A DNA stretch of 64,000 nucleotides from CAYPGJ01 sp964638515 (lineage in GTDB: Bacteria; Planctomycetota; Phycisphaerae; Phycisphaerales; UBA1924). The notes beneath the pieces were generated by a model that saw only the letters and a program-made list of their open reading frames with translations, ran no database searches and was not told where the DNA came from. The translations under genes were made by a program, and so were the position numbers. Shown here piece after piece: positions 7,838 to 16,616 of this stretch (position 1 is its first letter; every line of letters begins with the position of its first letter). The stretch spans positions 50,694 through 114,693 of the forward strand of contig CAZWZL010000002.1 of the NCBI GenBank assembly GCA_964638515.1, in the 5' to 3' direction.

Positions 7838-8401
7838 ATGACCACAGCCACAAAGCCCAACCTCGATCACCCCGTCTTCCCAATGGTTCGCGCCGCCTTC
7901 CCCGACAAGCGCTTCCGCGCCACCGAGCACCAGTCCCAGCCCACTCTCATCGTGGAGCCCGCCGACCTCCACGAGGTGCTCGCCTTCCTGAAGACCGACC
8001 CCAACTGCGATTTCAACTTCCTCTCCGACGTCGTCGGCGTCGACTATCTCAACTACCCCGCCAAGCCCATCGCCCGCTTCGCCGTCATCTATAACCTCTG
8101 CTCCTACCGCCGCACCGATCGTCTCTTCGTCAAGACGTTCCTCGATCCCTCCATGCCAACCCACGGCATCGACGAAGACCCCGCGCTCTACCTCGACTCC
8201 GTCTGCGACCTCTGGCCCGGCGCCGAATGGACCGAGCGCGAAGTCTTCGACATGTTCGGCATCCGATTTCGCAATCACCCGGACCTCCGACGCATCCTCC
8301 TCTGGAAGGACTACCCCGCCCACCCGCTCCGCAAGGACTATCCCCTCCGAGGCCGCGGCGAGCGCGAACGCTACAACGTCGTCGATCGCACCGACGCCTG
8401 A
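7838..8401 (+). CDS. nuoC: NADH-quinone oxidoreductase subunit C
   Basis: A 187-residue NuoC, the 30-kDa subunit of the peripheral arm of complex I, facing the cytoplasm. The signature is present in full: GAEWTEREVFDMFGIRF, then NHPDLRRILL and HPLRKDYPLRGRGER, the last matching 'GHPLRKDYPL'. FNFLSDVVGVDYLNYP is the usual first core strand. Length fits a stand-alone NuoC, not a NuoCD fusion. No other nuo gene lies beside it, which is unusual because nuoA-N normally form one operon. The stop abuts the cysteine desulfurase stop on the other strand (TGATCA, no gap). Confidence 0.92.
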   Translation: MTTATKPNLDHPVFPMVRAAFPDKRFRATEHQSQPTLIVEPADLHEVLAFLKTDPNCDFNFLSDVVGVDYLNYPAKPIARFAVIYNLCSYRRTDRLFVKTFLDPSMPTHGIDEDPALYLDSVCDLWPGAEWTEREVFDMFGIRFRNHPDLRRILLWKDYPAHPLRKDYPLRGRGERERYNVVDRTDA

Positions 8402-9538
8402 TCACCCTGCGCCAAGCCGTCGCGCGCACTCCACCACAGTCTCCGCCGCCTCGCGCAGCTCATCCTCCGTCGTGTCGCGCGACAGGCTGAACCGCACGCT
8501 CCCGTGCGCCACCTCCTCATCCACCCCCATCGCCAGCAGCACCGGCGACGGCTCCAGCGACCCCGACGAGCACGCCGCGCCCGCCGATGCGCACACACCC
8601 CGCTCGCTCAGCATCAGCAACAGCGCCTCCGCCTCCACACCCCGAAACCCGATGTTCGTCGTGTTCCAAAGCCGGTCCGCGCCGCTGCCGTGCGCCTCCG
8701 CGCCGCGCACGTCATCCACCACCGCCCGCTCAAACCCGTCCCGCATCGCGCGCAGCCGCTCCCGCGCCGCGCCGTCGCCAAGCCACTCCTCCGCCAACCT
8801 CGAAGCCTCTCCCATCCCCACGATCCCCACCACGTTTTCCGTCCCGCCGCGCCGCTCAAGCTCCTGCACACCCACGAGGCTCGCGCGCACCCCAACCCCC
8901 CTCCGAACCCACAACGCCCCGCACCCCTTGAGCCCGTGAAACTTGTGCGCCGACAGCGTCAGAAGGTCCGCTCCCAGCGCGCCCACATCCGCCGGCATCT
9001 TCCCCACCCACTGCGTTCCGTCACAGTGAAACGCCACGCCCCTCGCTCGGCACAGTGCGCCGATCGCCGCCACCGGCTGCACCACCCCCGTCTCGTTGTT
9101 CGCCCACTGCACCGACACCACCGCAAGCCCCTCATCCACCATCCCTCGCGCCGCCTCGACGTCCACCACGCCGTCCTTCCCCAGCGGCAGCCAACGCGCC
9201 TCCACTCCCTCATGCCTGGCGAGCGACTCCGCCAACCCCCGAACCGCCTCGTGCTCGACCCGCGTTGTCGCGATCGCCCGCCTCCCCGAAGCCGCGATCC
9301 TCCCTCGAATCGCCAGGTCGATCGACTCCGTGCCCCCCGACGTGAACACCACGTCGCGCGCCGAAGCGCCGATCAATCCCGCCACCAACCCGCGCGCCAA
9401 CTCCACCTCGCGCCGCGCCGACTGCCCCACCCGATGCGCCGACGACGGGTTCCCCCACGCCTCTCGCGCCACCCGCGCCGCCTCGAGCACCACACGCTCC
9501 GCCGGCCGGGTCGTCGCGTTGTTATCCAGATACACCAC
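8402..9538 (-). CDS. Cysteine desulfurase (NifS/IscS family)
   Basis: A 378-residue PLP enzyme of aminotransferase class V that takes sulfur from cysteine for Fe-S clusters or tRNA thiolation. Seen: the N-terminal VYLDNNATTRP, TSGGTESIDLAIRG, the PLP-binding SAHKFHGLKG with the Schiff-base Lys, RRGGTENVVGIVGM, and the catalytic loop ASAGAACSSGSLEPSPVL with the persulfide Cys. Homology starts at the GTG codons 9538/9535. ATGs at 9571 and 9586 would add 11-16 residues. It is not accompanied by iscU, iscR or other cluster genes, so its sulfur acceptor is unknown. It is divergent from the ABC ATPase gene, with about 60 bases between. Confidence 0.88.
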   Translation of the reverse strand: MVYLDNNATTRPAERVVLEAARVAREAWGNPSSAHRVGQSARREVELARGLVAGLIGASARDVVFTSGGTESIDLAIRGRIAASGRRAIATTRVEHEAVRGLAESLARHEGVEARWLPLGKDGVVDVEAARGMVDEGLAVVSVQWANNETGVVQPVAAIGALCRARGVAFHCDGTQWVGKMPADVGALGADLLTLSAHKFHGLKGCGALWVRRGVGVRASLVGVQELERRGGTENVVGIVGMGEASRLAEEWLGDGAARERLRAMRDGFERAVVDDVRGAEAHGSGADRLWNTTNIGFRGVEAEALLLMLSERGVCASAGAACSSGSLEPSPVLLAMGVDEEVAHGSVRFSLSRDTTEDELREAAETVVECARRLGAG

Positions 9539-9597
9539 GCCCCCGATGCTACCCGCCCCCCTCGGCGCCATCCCGCGCGCTCGCATACCCTCGGGCC

Positions 9598-10434
9598 GTG
9601 ACGCGAACGCCGTCCATACCGACGACCGCTCCCGCCGCCATCCGCGTCGAGAATCTCCACAAGTCATTCAACAAGAAAGCCGTGCTCACCGGCGTCGACT
9701 TCGAAGTCCGCCGCGGCGAGATCCTCGCCATCGTCGGCGGCTCCGGCTGCGGCAAGACCGTCCTCCTCAACCACATCATCGCCAACCTCGCGCCCGATGA
9801 GGGGCGAGTCCTCGTCGCCGATCACTCACAGCCGAACGCGCCCCTCGTCGACATCAACGCCATCGACCCCGACAATCTCGACCGCCTCCGAACCCATTGG
9901 GCCGTCGTCTTCCAGCGCAACGCGCTCTTCTCCGGCTCCGTGTACGACAACATCGCGCTCTGGTTCCGAGAGCACCTGCAGATGCCCGAGCCCCAGATCC
10001 TCGAACGCGCAAGAGCCGCGCTCGACGCCGTCGGCTTCAAGGGCGACGACTCGATCCTCCACAAGGACCGCGACGAACTCTCCGGCGGCATGGCCAAGCG
10101 CGTGGCCGTCGCCCGCGCCCTGGCCACCAATCCCGTCATGCTCTTCTACGACGAGCCCACCTCAGGGCTCGACCCCGCGCACGCCAAGCAGATCCACCAC
10201 CTCATCTGCGACACCCACGAAGCCGAGCGCCCCGACGACCAGCAGCAGACCACGCTCATCATCACCCACGACAAGGACCTGCTCCGTCGCCTCTCGCCCC
10301 GCATCCTCATGCTGCACAAAGGAAGCGTCTTCTTCGACGGCCCATACGAAGCGTTCGAGCAGTCCGATTCCCCCATCATCCGTCCCTACTTCGAGCTCAT
10401 GGCCGCGCTCCACCTGCGCGAGCCCGCCACCTGA
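9598..10434 (+). CDS. ABC transporter ATP-binding protein, MlaF/Mkl type
   Basis: A 278-residue ATPase. Walker A is GGSGCGKT (47-54) and the signature is LSGGMAKRVAVARAL (161-175), where 'LSGGMxKRVxxARA' is characteristic of the MlaF/Ttg2A branch that powers retrograde phospholipid transport across the envelope. Walker B is MLFYDEPTSGLD (181-192), followed by the H-loop LIITHDKDLL. The start is GTG at 9598. MlaE permease and MlaD substrate-binding genes are not adjacent, so the partner complex must be elsewhere. Residues about 75-95 carry a small insertion before the Q-loop. It converges on the TetR gene with eight bases between stops. Confidence 0.85.
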   Translation: MTRTPSIPTTAPAAIRVENLHKSFNKKAVLTGVDFEVRRGEILAIVGGSGCGKTVLLNHIIANLAPDEGRVLVADHSQPNAPLVDINAIDPDNLDRLRTHWAVVFQRNALFSGSVYDNIALWFREHLQMPEPQILERARAALDAVGFKGDDSILHKDRDELSGGMAKRVAVARALATNPVMLFYDEPTSGLDPAHAKQIHHLICDTHEAERPDDQQQTTLIITHDKDLLRRLSPRILMLHKGSVFFDGPYEAFEQSDSPIIRPYFELMAALHLREPAT

Positions 10435-10442
10435 GCCCCCCG

Positions 10443-11087
10443 TTAGCTCCCCTTCGACTCCGAGGGCCGGTGCGGGCCCGTCAGCGGCATGTCCTTCACG
10501 CCCAGCATCAACCGCTCGATCACGTCCCGCACGTGCAGGCCGCGCTCATCACGCGCATGCCCCTGAATCCGCAGCGGCGCCAGCACCCCGTACCCCAGCC
10601 CGAGGTGGATGAGCATCCACGCCGTGATCGCCGGCGTGAAGCTCTTTCCCACCACGCCCGATCCCTGCGCCCGCTCCACCTCAAGCGTCAGGAACGCATG
10701 CAGATTCGCGATGTGCTTCTGCAGCGCTTTGAGCACATCATCGTCATCGATGTTCGTCAAGGCCTGCACGATCACCCGGTACAGCCCCCGCCCGCCCTCC
10801 ATCACCATCGGGTTTGCGCCGATCAATCGACGAAGCCGCTCAGCCGGCGAACCCGCGTCCGCCAGGTGACGCTCCCACCGCGCAATCGTCTCCTGCCCCG
10901 CCTGCTCGATCAGCGCTACAAACAAATCACGCTTCGACTGGAAGTGCCGGTAGATGATCGGCTCCGTCACCCCCGCGGCCTTCGCCAGCTCCGCCGTCGT
11001 CGCCCCCGCATACCCCTTGTCCGCAAACAAGCGCGCCGCAACCTCCAGCAACTGCTCGCGTCGCTTCTCTGCGGGCAGACGGCTCAT
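10443..11087 (-). CDS. TetR-family transcriptional regulator
   Basis: A 214-residue repressor-type protein. The N-terminal helix-turn-helix (about residues 10-57) reads RREQLLEVAARLFADKGYAG, then TTAELAKAAGVTEPIIYRHF, the canonical TetR pattern with the recognition helix ending in YRHF. The C-terminal ligand and dimer domain (60-190) is divergent, as usual, so the inducer cannot be read. A perfect palindrome (11147-11162) overlaps its probable -10 box, consistent with autorepression. It follows yidD by 71 bases and converges with the MlaF-type ATPase gene, a possible but unproven target. Confidence 0.9.
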   Translation of the reverse strand: MSRLPAEKRREQLLEVAARLFADKGYAGATTAELAKAAGVTEPIIYRHFQSKRDLFVALIEQAGQETIARWERHLADAGSPAERLRRLIGANPMVMEGGRGLYRVIVQALTNIDDDDVLKALQKHIANLHAFLTLEVERAQGSGVVGKSFTPAITAWMLIHLGLGYGVLAPLRIQGHARDERGLHVRDVIERLMLGVKDMPLTGPHRPSESKGS

Positions 11088-11146
11088 CCGGATCGTCTCC
11101 TCCGTTGCGGTGCGTCAACGCGTCAACCCCCCGGCTCCACGAGCAG

Positions 11147-11162
11147 GTAAGTCTACACTTAC
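11147..11162. promoter_or_regulatory. TetR-type operator overlapping the tetR promoter
   Basis: GTAAGT-CTAC-ACTTAC is a perfect 6-bp inverted repeat with a 4-base spacer. On the minus strand a -10-like TAGACT (11157-11152) lies within it, with GTGAAG 17 bases upstream as a weak -35. The palindrome also overlaps the yidD stop codon (11159-11161). Location and symmetry fit an autoregulatory site for the adjacent TetR protein. Confidence 0.65.
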
Positions 11163-11467
11163 TTTCGTCCCACTTCACCCGCCTCTTGACCCCCAAATCG
11201 ACCTTCCGACCCCTTCCCGCACGATTCCGAGCCGTCCGACACCGGATCCCACCCGCTCCCCCCCAAGGGGTGACACCGCAACACCCTCCTCACCGCCATC
11301 CATCCCCCCCGCCACGCCCCATGCGCCCGCAGCGCGTCCAATGCGTACACGCTGCACGACGGCACAAACCGGCAACGCCCGCCCATCACCACTCCAAGCG
11401 TCACCTGATACCCCCGCACCGCCAGGATCATCACCCGCGCCAGTATCCCGACTCGCGCGCCGCTCAT
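11159..11467 (-). CDS. yidD: Membrane protein insertion efficiency factor YidD
   Basis: A 102-residue small membrane-associated protein that assists YidC/Sec insertion. The family core is plain: GGRCRFVPSCSVYALDALR, then HGAWRGGWMAVRRVLRCHP and GGSGWDPV, with the conserved paired Cys of 'CRFxPSCSxYA' and the Cys-His-Pro. The N-terminal AVRGYQVTLGVVMG forms an amphipathic helix. The C terminus is a Gly/Glu-rich tail. It overlaps the rnpA stop by four bases (ATGA), the classic rnpA-yidD coupling. yidC does not follow; a TetR gene does. Confidence 0.92.
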   Translation of the reverse strand: MSGARVGILARVMILAVRGYQVTLGVVMGGRCRFVPSCSVYALDALRAHGAWRGGWMAVRRVLRCHPLGGSGWDPVSDGSESCGKGSEGRFGGQEAGEVGRK

Positions 11468-11850
11468 CCCCCGCGCCCCCTCTGCGCCAGCCGACGGCGA
11501 ATCTCCCCCTCGGCCTCCACCATCATCGCGCGATACCGCGCCAACGGCAGCGGATCGTGAGGCCGCACCACCGCCACCACATCCACCCCGCCAAATCCCG
11601 CGCGCTCCATCCGGAACGCCTCCCGCAGCATTCTCTTGATCCGATTCCGACGCACCGCGCTCCCGACACGCCGCCCCACCGTCAGCCCGAGCCGCGCATG
11701 ACCCAGCGCATTCTCAACCCCCACTAACAGCACCGGCCCCCTCCACACCCGCACCCCTTCCCGCTGCACGCGCTGAAACTCCAGCGCGTGCGCCAGCCGG
11801 TGCGCAGCGCGAAACGTCATCGTCCGGGGCTCACCCGCGGCTCTGGTCAT
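11464..11850 (-). CDS. rnpA: Ribonuclease P protein component
   Basis: A 128-residue basic protein, the protein cofactor of RNase P that helps mature tRNA 5' ends. Seen: FRAAHRLAHALEFQRV near the N terminus, GLTVGRRVGSAVRRNRIKRM and LREAFR, which together form the family signature around 'RNxxKRxxRE', and the strand VDVVAVVRPH. I start at ATG 11850; ATG 11820 is a shorter alternative, and the frame is open far upstream without homology. rpmH (L34) normally precedes rnpA; here the ClC channel gene precedes it with 35 bases between. Confidence 0.9.
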   Translation of the reverse strand: MTRAAGEPRTMTFRAAHRLAHALEFQRVQREGVRVWRGPVLLVGVENALGHARLGLTVGRRVGSAVRRNRIKRMLREAFRMERAGFGGVDVVAVVRPHDPLPLARYRAMMVEAEGEIRRRLAQRGRGG

Positions 11851-11885
11851 CAGCCCAGTATCCCGCCCCCGCGGCCCGCCGTCAC

Positions 11886-13787
11886 TCACACCTCCGCCAG
11901 CGACCGCTGATACCGTCCCATCAGCCCCGCTCTCGTGATAAGCCCAAGAACACGAGTGCGCCCGCTCTCTCGCCGGACCACCGCGAGCGCGTCGGCGTCG
12001 CACGCCGCGAACTTCTCCATCACGCTGTCCAGCGGTTCCTCCCCCTCAACCGTGGGCAGGTCGTGCCGCATCAGCTCATCCACCAGCAGGAGCGGGATCG
12101 CCTCACGCGCCACGAGCGCCGTTCGGAAATCCTCCCCGCGCACCATCCCCAGATAGTCCCCCTCACCCGAGATCACCACGAACTGCTCCGCTCCGGTCTG
12201 CTCCGCGATCTCCAGCAGCGTGGATCCCGCATCCTCGCGCCCCACCGACACGTGCCGCTCCAGCGCCACGTCCTTCACGCTCAGCCGACGCAGGATGGTC
12301 GCGTCCGCCGCGGTTCCCACCCGATACCCCTGCCGACGCAACTTGTGCGTGTAGATCGAATCGCGCAGCGCCATCCGCGCCACCCCCGTCGAGAGCACCG
12401 CAGCAAACATGATCGGCAAAAGCACGTACACGTCCCGCGTCAGCTCGAACAACATCAGGATCGCGGTCAGCGGCGCATGCGTCGTTCCAGCCACCAAGGC
12501 CGCCATGCCCACCAGCGCATACGCGGCCGGGCTCCCGCCCGCGGGCAGCAGCCCCAGCCGCTCGAGCGTAGTCCCGACCAGCGCACCCGCCGCGGCCCCG
12601 AGAAACAGGCTCGGCGCAAACACGCCGCCGCTCCCGCCCGAACCCAGCGTCAGACACGTCCCGAGCAGCTTGCACGCCAGCAGCGCGCCGAGCATCCACC
12701 ACACCATGGGCAGCCCGCCCGCTGCGCCGACGCTCGTCACCGCCGCGCCCTCGTTCGCGCTGGCCGCGCTCAGCATCGCGCCGCCGTAGCTCGACGGGTC
12801 AAGCAGCCGACGGATCGCCTCGTACCCGTTCCCGAAAAACCACGGCAGGTCCTGAGGAGATCCCGCCGCCGAGGCCGCCAGCAGGAATCCGATCCCCAGC
12901 AACCCCAGGCCGAACGCCCCGATCACCGGCTTCACCACCGGATGCACGCGCACTCGCTCCGCCACGTCCTCCGACGCGTACAGCATCCGCACGAACAGCG
13001 CCGAAAGCAGCCCGCACGCCAGCCCGAGGAGCGCGTAACTCGGCAGCTCCATCAGCGTGAACTGCTGATGCTCGAACACGCTCGCTCCCCCGAAGATCGC
13101 CTGGTTGCGCCCCAGCACCGCCTGCGTCGTGGCCGCCGAGAACACGCTCGCCACCACGATCGGCGTGAACGTCTTTAGCGAGAAGTCCCGAAGGAGAATC
13201 TCCAGCACGAAGAACACGCCGGCGATCGGCGCATTGAACACCGACGCGATCCCCGCCGCCGCGCCGCAGCCAAGAAGCGTCCCCGTGTGCTCCCGAGGCG
13301 CCTTGAGCAACTGCGCAAGACCCGAGCCGATCGCGGAGCCGATCTGCACGATCGGTCCCTCGGCCCCCGCGCTCCCTCCACTGCCGATCGTGCACACCGA
13401 AGCCGCCGACTTCACCAGCGCCACCCTCGGTCGAATCTTCCCGCCCGACTTCAGGATCGCGCGCATCACCTCAGGAACCCCGTGGCCCCTGGCCTCGCGC
13501 GCAAATCGGTGCACCAGCAGCCCGGTCAGCAGCGCGCCGGCCATCGGCGGAAGCGGCAGCAGCCACAGCGACCAGTGCCGGCGCACCCCGATCACGCCCG
13601 ACTCCACGAGATGCAGCAACTCGATAAACCCCACCGCGGCCAGCGCGGTGACCACCCCGACCCCGGCGCCAATGACAATCAGCCGCCACTCCGACGAGAG
13701 CCCAAGGCGCGAACGCCACGAGGCCCAAAATCCTGATCCCCCTCCCTGGCCCCCGTGTTCCCCGTCCTCGTCCGACCCGCCGCTCAT
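11886..13787 (-). CDS. ClC-family chloride channel/antiporter with paired CBS domains
   Basis: A 633-residue membrane protein. The selectivity-filter segments are present: GHGVPEV (101-107) for the GSGIP loop, GSAGAEGPIVQIG (138-150) with the gating Glu143, and GGSGGVFAPSLFLG for the GxFxP loop. About 12-14 hydrophobic helices fill residues 30-480. Two CBS modules follow (roughly 500-620), which usually bind adenine nucleotides and gate the pore. The external 'gating' Glu suggests an H+/Cl- exchanger, though channels keep it too. It starts within the topA stop (four-base ATGA overlap), so it is translated from the topA message. Confidence 0.92.
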   Translation of the reverse strand: MSGGSDEDGEHGGQGGGSGFWASWRSRLGLSSEWRLIVIGAGVGVVTALAAVGFIELLHLVESGVIGVRRHWSLWLLPLPPMAGALLTGLLVHRFAREARGHGVPEVMRAILKSGGKIRPRVALVKSAASVCTIGSGGSAGAEGPIVQIGSAIGSGLAQLLKAPREHTGTLLGCGAAAGIASVFNAPIAGVFFVLEILLRDFSLKTFTPIVVASVFSAATTQAVLGRNQAIFGGASVFEHQQFTLMELPSYALLGLACGLLSALFVRMLYASEDVAERVRVHPVVKPVIGAFGLGLLGIGFLLAASAAGSPQDLPWFFGNGYEAIRRLLDPSSYGGAMLSAASANEGAAVTSVGAAGGLPMVWWMLGALLACKLLGTCLTLGSGGSGGVFAPSLFLGAAAGALVGTTLERLGLLPAGGSPAAYALVGMAALVAGTTHAPLTAILMLFELTRDVYVLLPIMFAAVLSTGVARMALRDSIYTHKLRRQGYRVGTAADATILRRLSVKDVALERHVSVGREDAGSTLLEIAEQTGAEQFVVISGEGDYLGMVRGEDFRTALVAREAIPLLLVDELMRHDLPTVEGEEPLDSVMEKFAACDADALAVVRRESGRTRVLGLITRAGLMGRYQRSLAEV

Positions 13788-16456
13788 GCCGCGGCGTGCT
13801 CAGCATCGCCCTCCGGAACCGAATCCGCCGCCGGCGCGCTCTCCGAGCCTTCGGGAGCCTCGATCGGCTTGCCCTTCACGTCCGTGATCGGCTTGCCGGA
13901 AAGGTCACGAATGATCGGAATCGGATGCTCCTTCTCGTGCGCCGCGAGCGCCGCTTCCCACTGCGCCCGAACATCTTCAGCCAGCTCGCCCCACTTGCCG
14001 CGCCCGCGACACTTCGGGTACTTCGAGCACGCCAGCCACGGGCCGCGTGCGCCGTTCCGCAGGTGCAGCGGCGACTCGCACTTCGGACACGGGAGGTCCG
14101 TAAGCACCGGAGGAGGCGTCGGCGCCAGCACCCGCCCCTTCTTGTCCGCCTTCAGAATCGTCGCGCACTCCGGGTAGCCCGAGCAGCCGTAGAACGGCCC
14201 GAACCGCCCCGTCCGCTTGATCATGGCCTTCCCGCAATTGGGGCACGTGACGTTCGCCGTCTCGATCGGCCGGGGCTTGCCGTCCCGATCCACCGGGCAC
14301 GCGTAGTCACACTTGGGATACGTCGAGCAGGAAAGAAACCGCCCGTTCTTCCCGAAGCGGTACACCAGCCCCGCCTTGCACTTCTCGCACTTGTACTCCG
14401 CCGGCGCCGGGCGGATCTCCGCCTTGGCGTGCGTCAGCTCCTCATGCGCCCGCTCGAGCGCGCTCTCGAACGGCCCGTAGAACCGGCGCAGCACTTCCAC
14501 CCAGTCGAGATGCTCCTCCTCGATGAGGTCAAGCTGCTTCTCCATCTCGCGCGTGTATCCGACGTCCATGATGTCGGGGAACGCCTCGATGAGCTTGTCC
14601 GTCACCACCTCCCCGAGGTCCGTGGCGAAGAACCGCCGGTCGAGCTGCTCCGCGTAGTTTCGGTCCTGGATCACCGAGATGATCGACGCGTACGTCGACG
14701 GGCGGCCGATCCCCTCCGCTTCCAGCGCCTTGATCAGCGACGCCTCGGAATACCGCGCCGGCGGCGAGGTGAACTTCTGCAGAGGTTCGACGCTGAACGA
14801 GTGCAGCCCTCGGCCTTCCGAGAGCGCCGGCAGCGTCTGCTCGTCCGATGCCGTGGGCACCCCCGCCACCCGGTAGAAGCCGTCGAACGCCAGCACGCGC
14901 CCCGTGGCGCGAAACGTCAGCGGCTTCTTGGCGTCCGCCCCGCCGACGATCATCACCCCGGTCGAATCCCACTGCGCCGGGACCATCTGGCACGCCACGA
15001 ACCGCTGCCAGATGAGCTGATACAGCTTGAACTGGTCCGGCTTGAGCGCGTTCTTCACGCGCTCGGGCGTGTACGCGACATTCGTGGGACGGATCGCCTC
15101 GTGCGCTTCCTGCGCCGCCTTGTTCGACGAAGAGAACACGTTCGCCTTCTCGGGGAGGTACTTCTCGCCGAACGTCTTGGCGATGTACCCGCGCGCCATC
15201 CCGAGCGCCTCGCCCGAGATGTGCGTCGAGTCCGTACGCATGTACGTGATCAGGCCCACCGAGCCCTCGCCCGGGAGGTCGACGCCCTCGTACAGCGACT
15301 GCGCGCTCCGCATCGTCCGCTGCGCGCCGAAGCCGAGCCGCGAGGATGCGCCCTGCTGCAGCGTCGACGTGATGAACGGCGCCGGCGCGCGGGTGCTCGT
15401 GCGCTTGGTTTCGATCGACTCGACCTTCCACGGAACCGTGGGGTCGGCCTCGCCGAGCACGCTGCGCAGGGTCTGCGCGGGGCCTTTGCCGTCCGGATTC
15501 TTCGTCGACTCCGTGCGAACCTGGCGCGCCCCGGCCAGCCGGCATATCTCCTCGATCGTGCGCACCTGCTCCGTCGATGACCCCCCCGCGGCGAACTTGT
15601 CGCCCCCGACCTCGACCAGCGCCGCCGTGACCGCGCCACGCTCCGCCAGCCAGGCGTTCTGGCTCTTGATCGTGGGTGAATTCCCCTTGGCGTCCTTCGT
15701 TCCGAGGAACCCGATCCAGTCCTTGCCCAGGGCCTTCGCCGCCGTTTCGTCCAACGCGAATCGCGCCGTGACCTCCCAATACTCGTCCGGGATGAACGCG
15801 CGAATCTCCCGCTCCCGCTCCACGACCAGGCGCACGGCGACGGATTGCACTCGCCCAGCGCTCAGCCCGCGCGCGACCTTCTTCCACAGCAGCGGAGACA
15901 CCTGATAGCCCACGATGCGATCGAGAATCCGGCGCGCCTGCTGGGCGTCGACCTTGTTCAGATCGATGCCGTGCGGCTGCGAAAATGCCTTTTTGATCTC
16001 GGCTTCGGTGATCGCGTTGAACACCACGCGCTTGGCGGACCGGGGATCCACGCCCAGTTCCTGCGCGAGGTGCCACGCGATCGCCTCTCCCTCTCGGTCC
16101 AAGTCGGTCGCGAACCAGACCTCGTCCGCCTGCTTCGCGGCCCGCTTCAACTCGGAAACCGTCTTGCTCTTGCCCGGCAGCACCTCGTAGTGCGGCTCGA
16201 AGCCCTGCTCGAGGTTCACGCCCGGCACCGGCGACTTGTCGCCCTTCTTGGCCTTGGCCGGCAGATCGCGCACGTGGCCCACGGACGCCTTCACGACGTA
16301 CTCCGGGCCCAGATACTTGTTGATCGTCTTGGCCTTGGCCGGCGACTCGACGATCACCAGGTGCTTGCCGGAAGCTGAGCCTGCGTCGCTCGACGACTTC
16401 GGAGCCTTCTTCGTGGAGGGCTTCTTTGTTCGTTTTTTGGAAGGTGATTTGGCCAT
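13784..16456 (-). CDS. topA: DNA topoisomerase I (type IA)
   Basis: An 890-residue enzyme that relaxes negative supercoils by nicking one strand. It has a Lys/Ser-rich N-terminal tail (1-30), a Toprim domain from VIVESPAKAKTI (34-45) to ATDLDREGEAIAWH with its metal-binding acidic cluster (about 116-129), and the active-site Tyr405 in GLITYMRTDST. Three C-terminal zinc ribbons follow, each with two CxxC-like pairs (for example CEKCKAGLVYRFG, CPNCGKAMIKRTG, CPKCESPLHLRNG). The tail after the third ribbon is acidic and Pro/Ala-rich. It heads a topA-ClC-rnpA-yidD run. Confidence 0.96.
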   Translation of the reverse strand: MAKSPSKKRTKKPSTKKAPKSSSDAGSASGKHLVIVESPAKAKTINKYLGPEYVVKASVGHVRDLPAKAKKGDKSPVPGVNLEQGFEPHYEVLPGKSKTVSELKRAAKQADEVWFATDLDREGEAIAWHLAQELGVDPRSAKRVVFNAITEAEIKKAFSQPHGIDLNKVDAQQARRILDRIVGYQVSPLLWKKVARGLSAGRVQSVAVRLVVEREREIRAFIPDEYWEVTARFALDETAAKALGKDWIGFLGTKDAKGNSPTIKSQNAWLAERGAVTAALVEVGGDKFAAGGSSTEQVRTIEEICRLAGARQVRTESTKNPDGKGPAQTLRSVLGEADPTVPWKVESIETKRTSTRAPAPFITSTLQQGASSRLGFGAQRTMRSAQSLYEGVDLPGEGSVGLITYMRTDSTHISGEALGMARGYIAKTFGEKYLPEKANVFSSSNKAAQEAHEAIRPTNVAYTPERVKNALKPDQFKLYQLIWQRFVACQMVPAQWDSTGVMIVGGADAKKPLTFRATGRVLAFDGFYRVAGVPTASDEQTLPALSEGRGLHSFSVEPLQKFTSPPARYSEASLIKALEAEGIGRPSTYASIISVIQDRNYAEQLDRRFFATDLGEVVTDKLIEAFPDIMDVGYTREMEKQLDLIEEEHLDWVEVLRRFYGPFESALERAHEELTHAKAEIRPAPAEYKCEKCKAGLVYRFGKNGRFLSCSTYPKCDYACPVDRDGKPRPIETANVTCPNCGKAMIKRTGRFGPFYGCSGYPECATILKADKKGRVLAPTPPPVLTDLPCPKCESPLHLRNGARGPWLACSKYPKCRGRGKWGELAEDVRAQWEAALAAHEKEHPIPIIRDLSGKPITDVKGKPIEAPEGSESAPAADSVPEGDAEHAAA

Positions 16457-16610
16457 TGATGGCTATCGATCCGGGGTTGCCGGGGGAAGGATCTCGCGGA
16501 TACCGGGACGCGGACGTAAGGGACCGACGCGGGCGTTGTCAAGGGCAACGAGATATCGGTCGTTGGTTCCCGGGCTTGCACTTGTTCGATCAGATTCAAC
16601 GGATGTCAGT

Positions 16611-16616
16611 ATTATG
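16611..16616 (-). promoter_or_regulatory. Candidate -10 element for the topA run
   Basis: On the minus strand CATAAT stands out as A/T-rich in a G+C-rich gap and overlaps the miaA stop. It would give a topA leader of about 147 bases. No convincing -35 is visible. Confidence 0.25.

Noticed and set aside
9522..9530. DnaA-box-like TTATCCAGA
   Set aside because: A single copy, one mismatch, inside the desulfurase gene where it encodes conserved residues; no A/T-rich region, dnaA or dnaN nearby, so not an origin.
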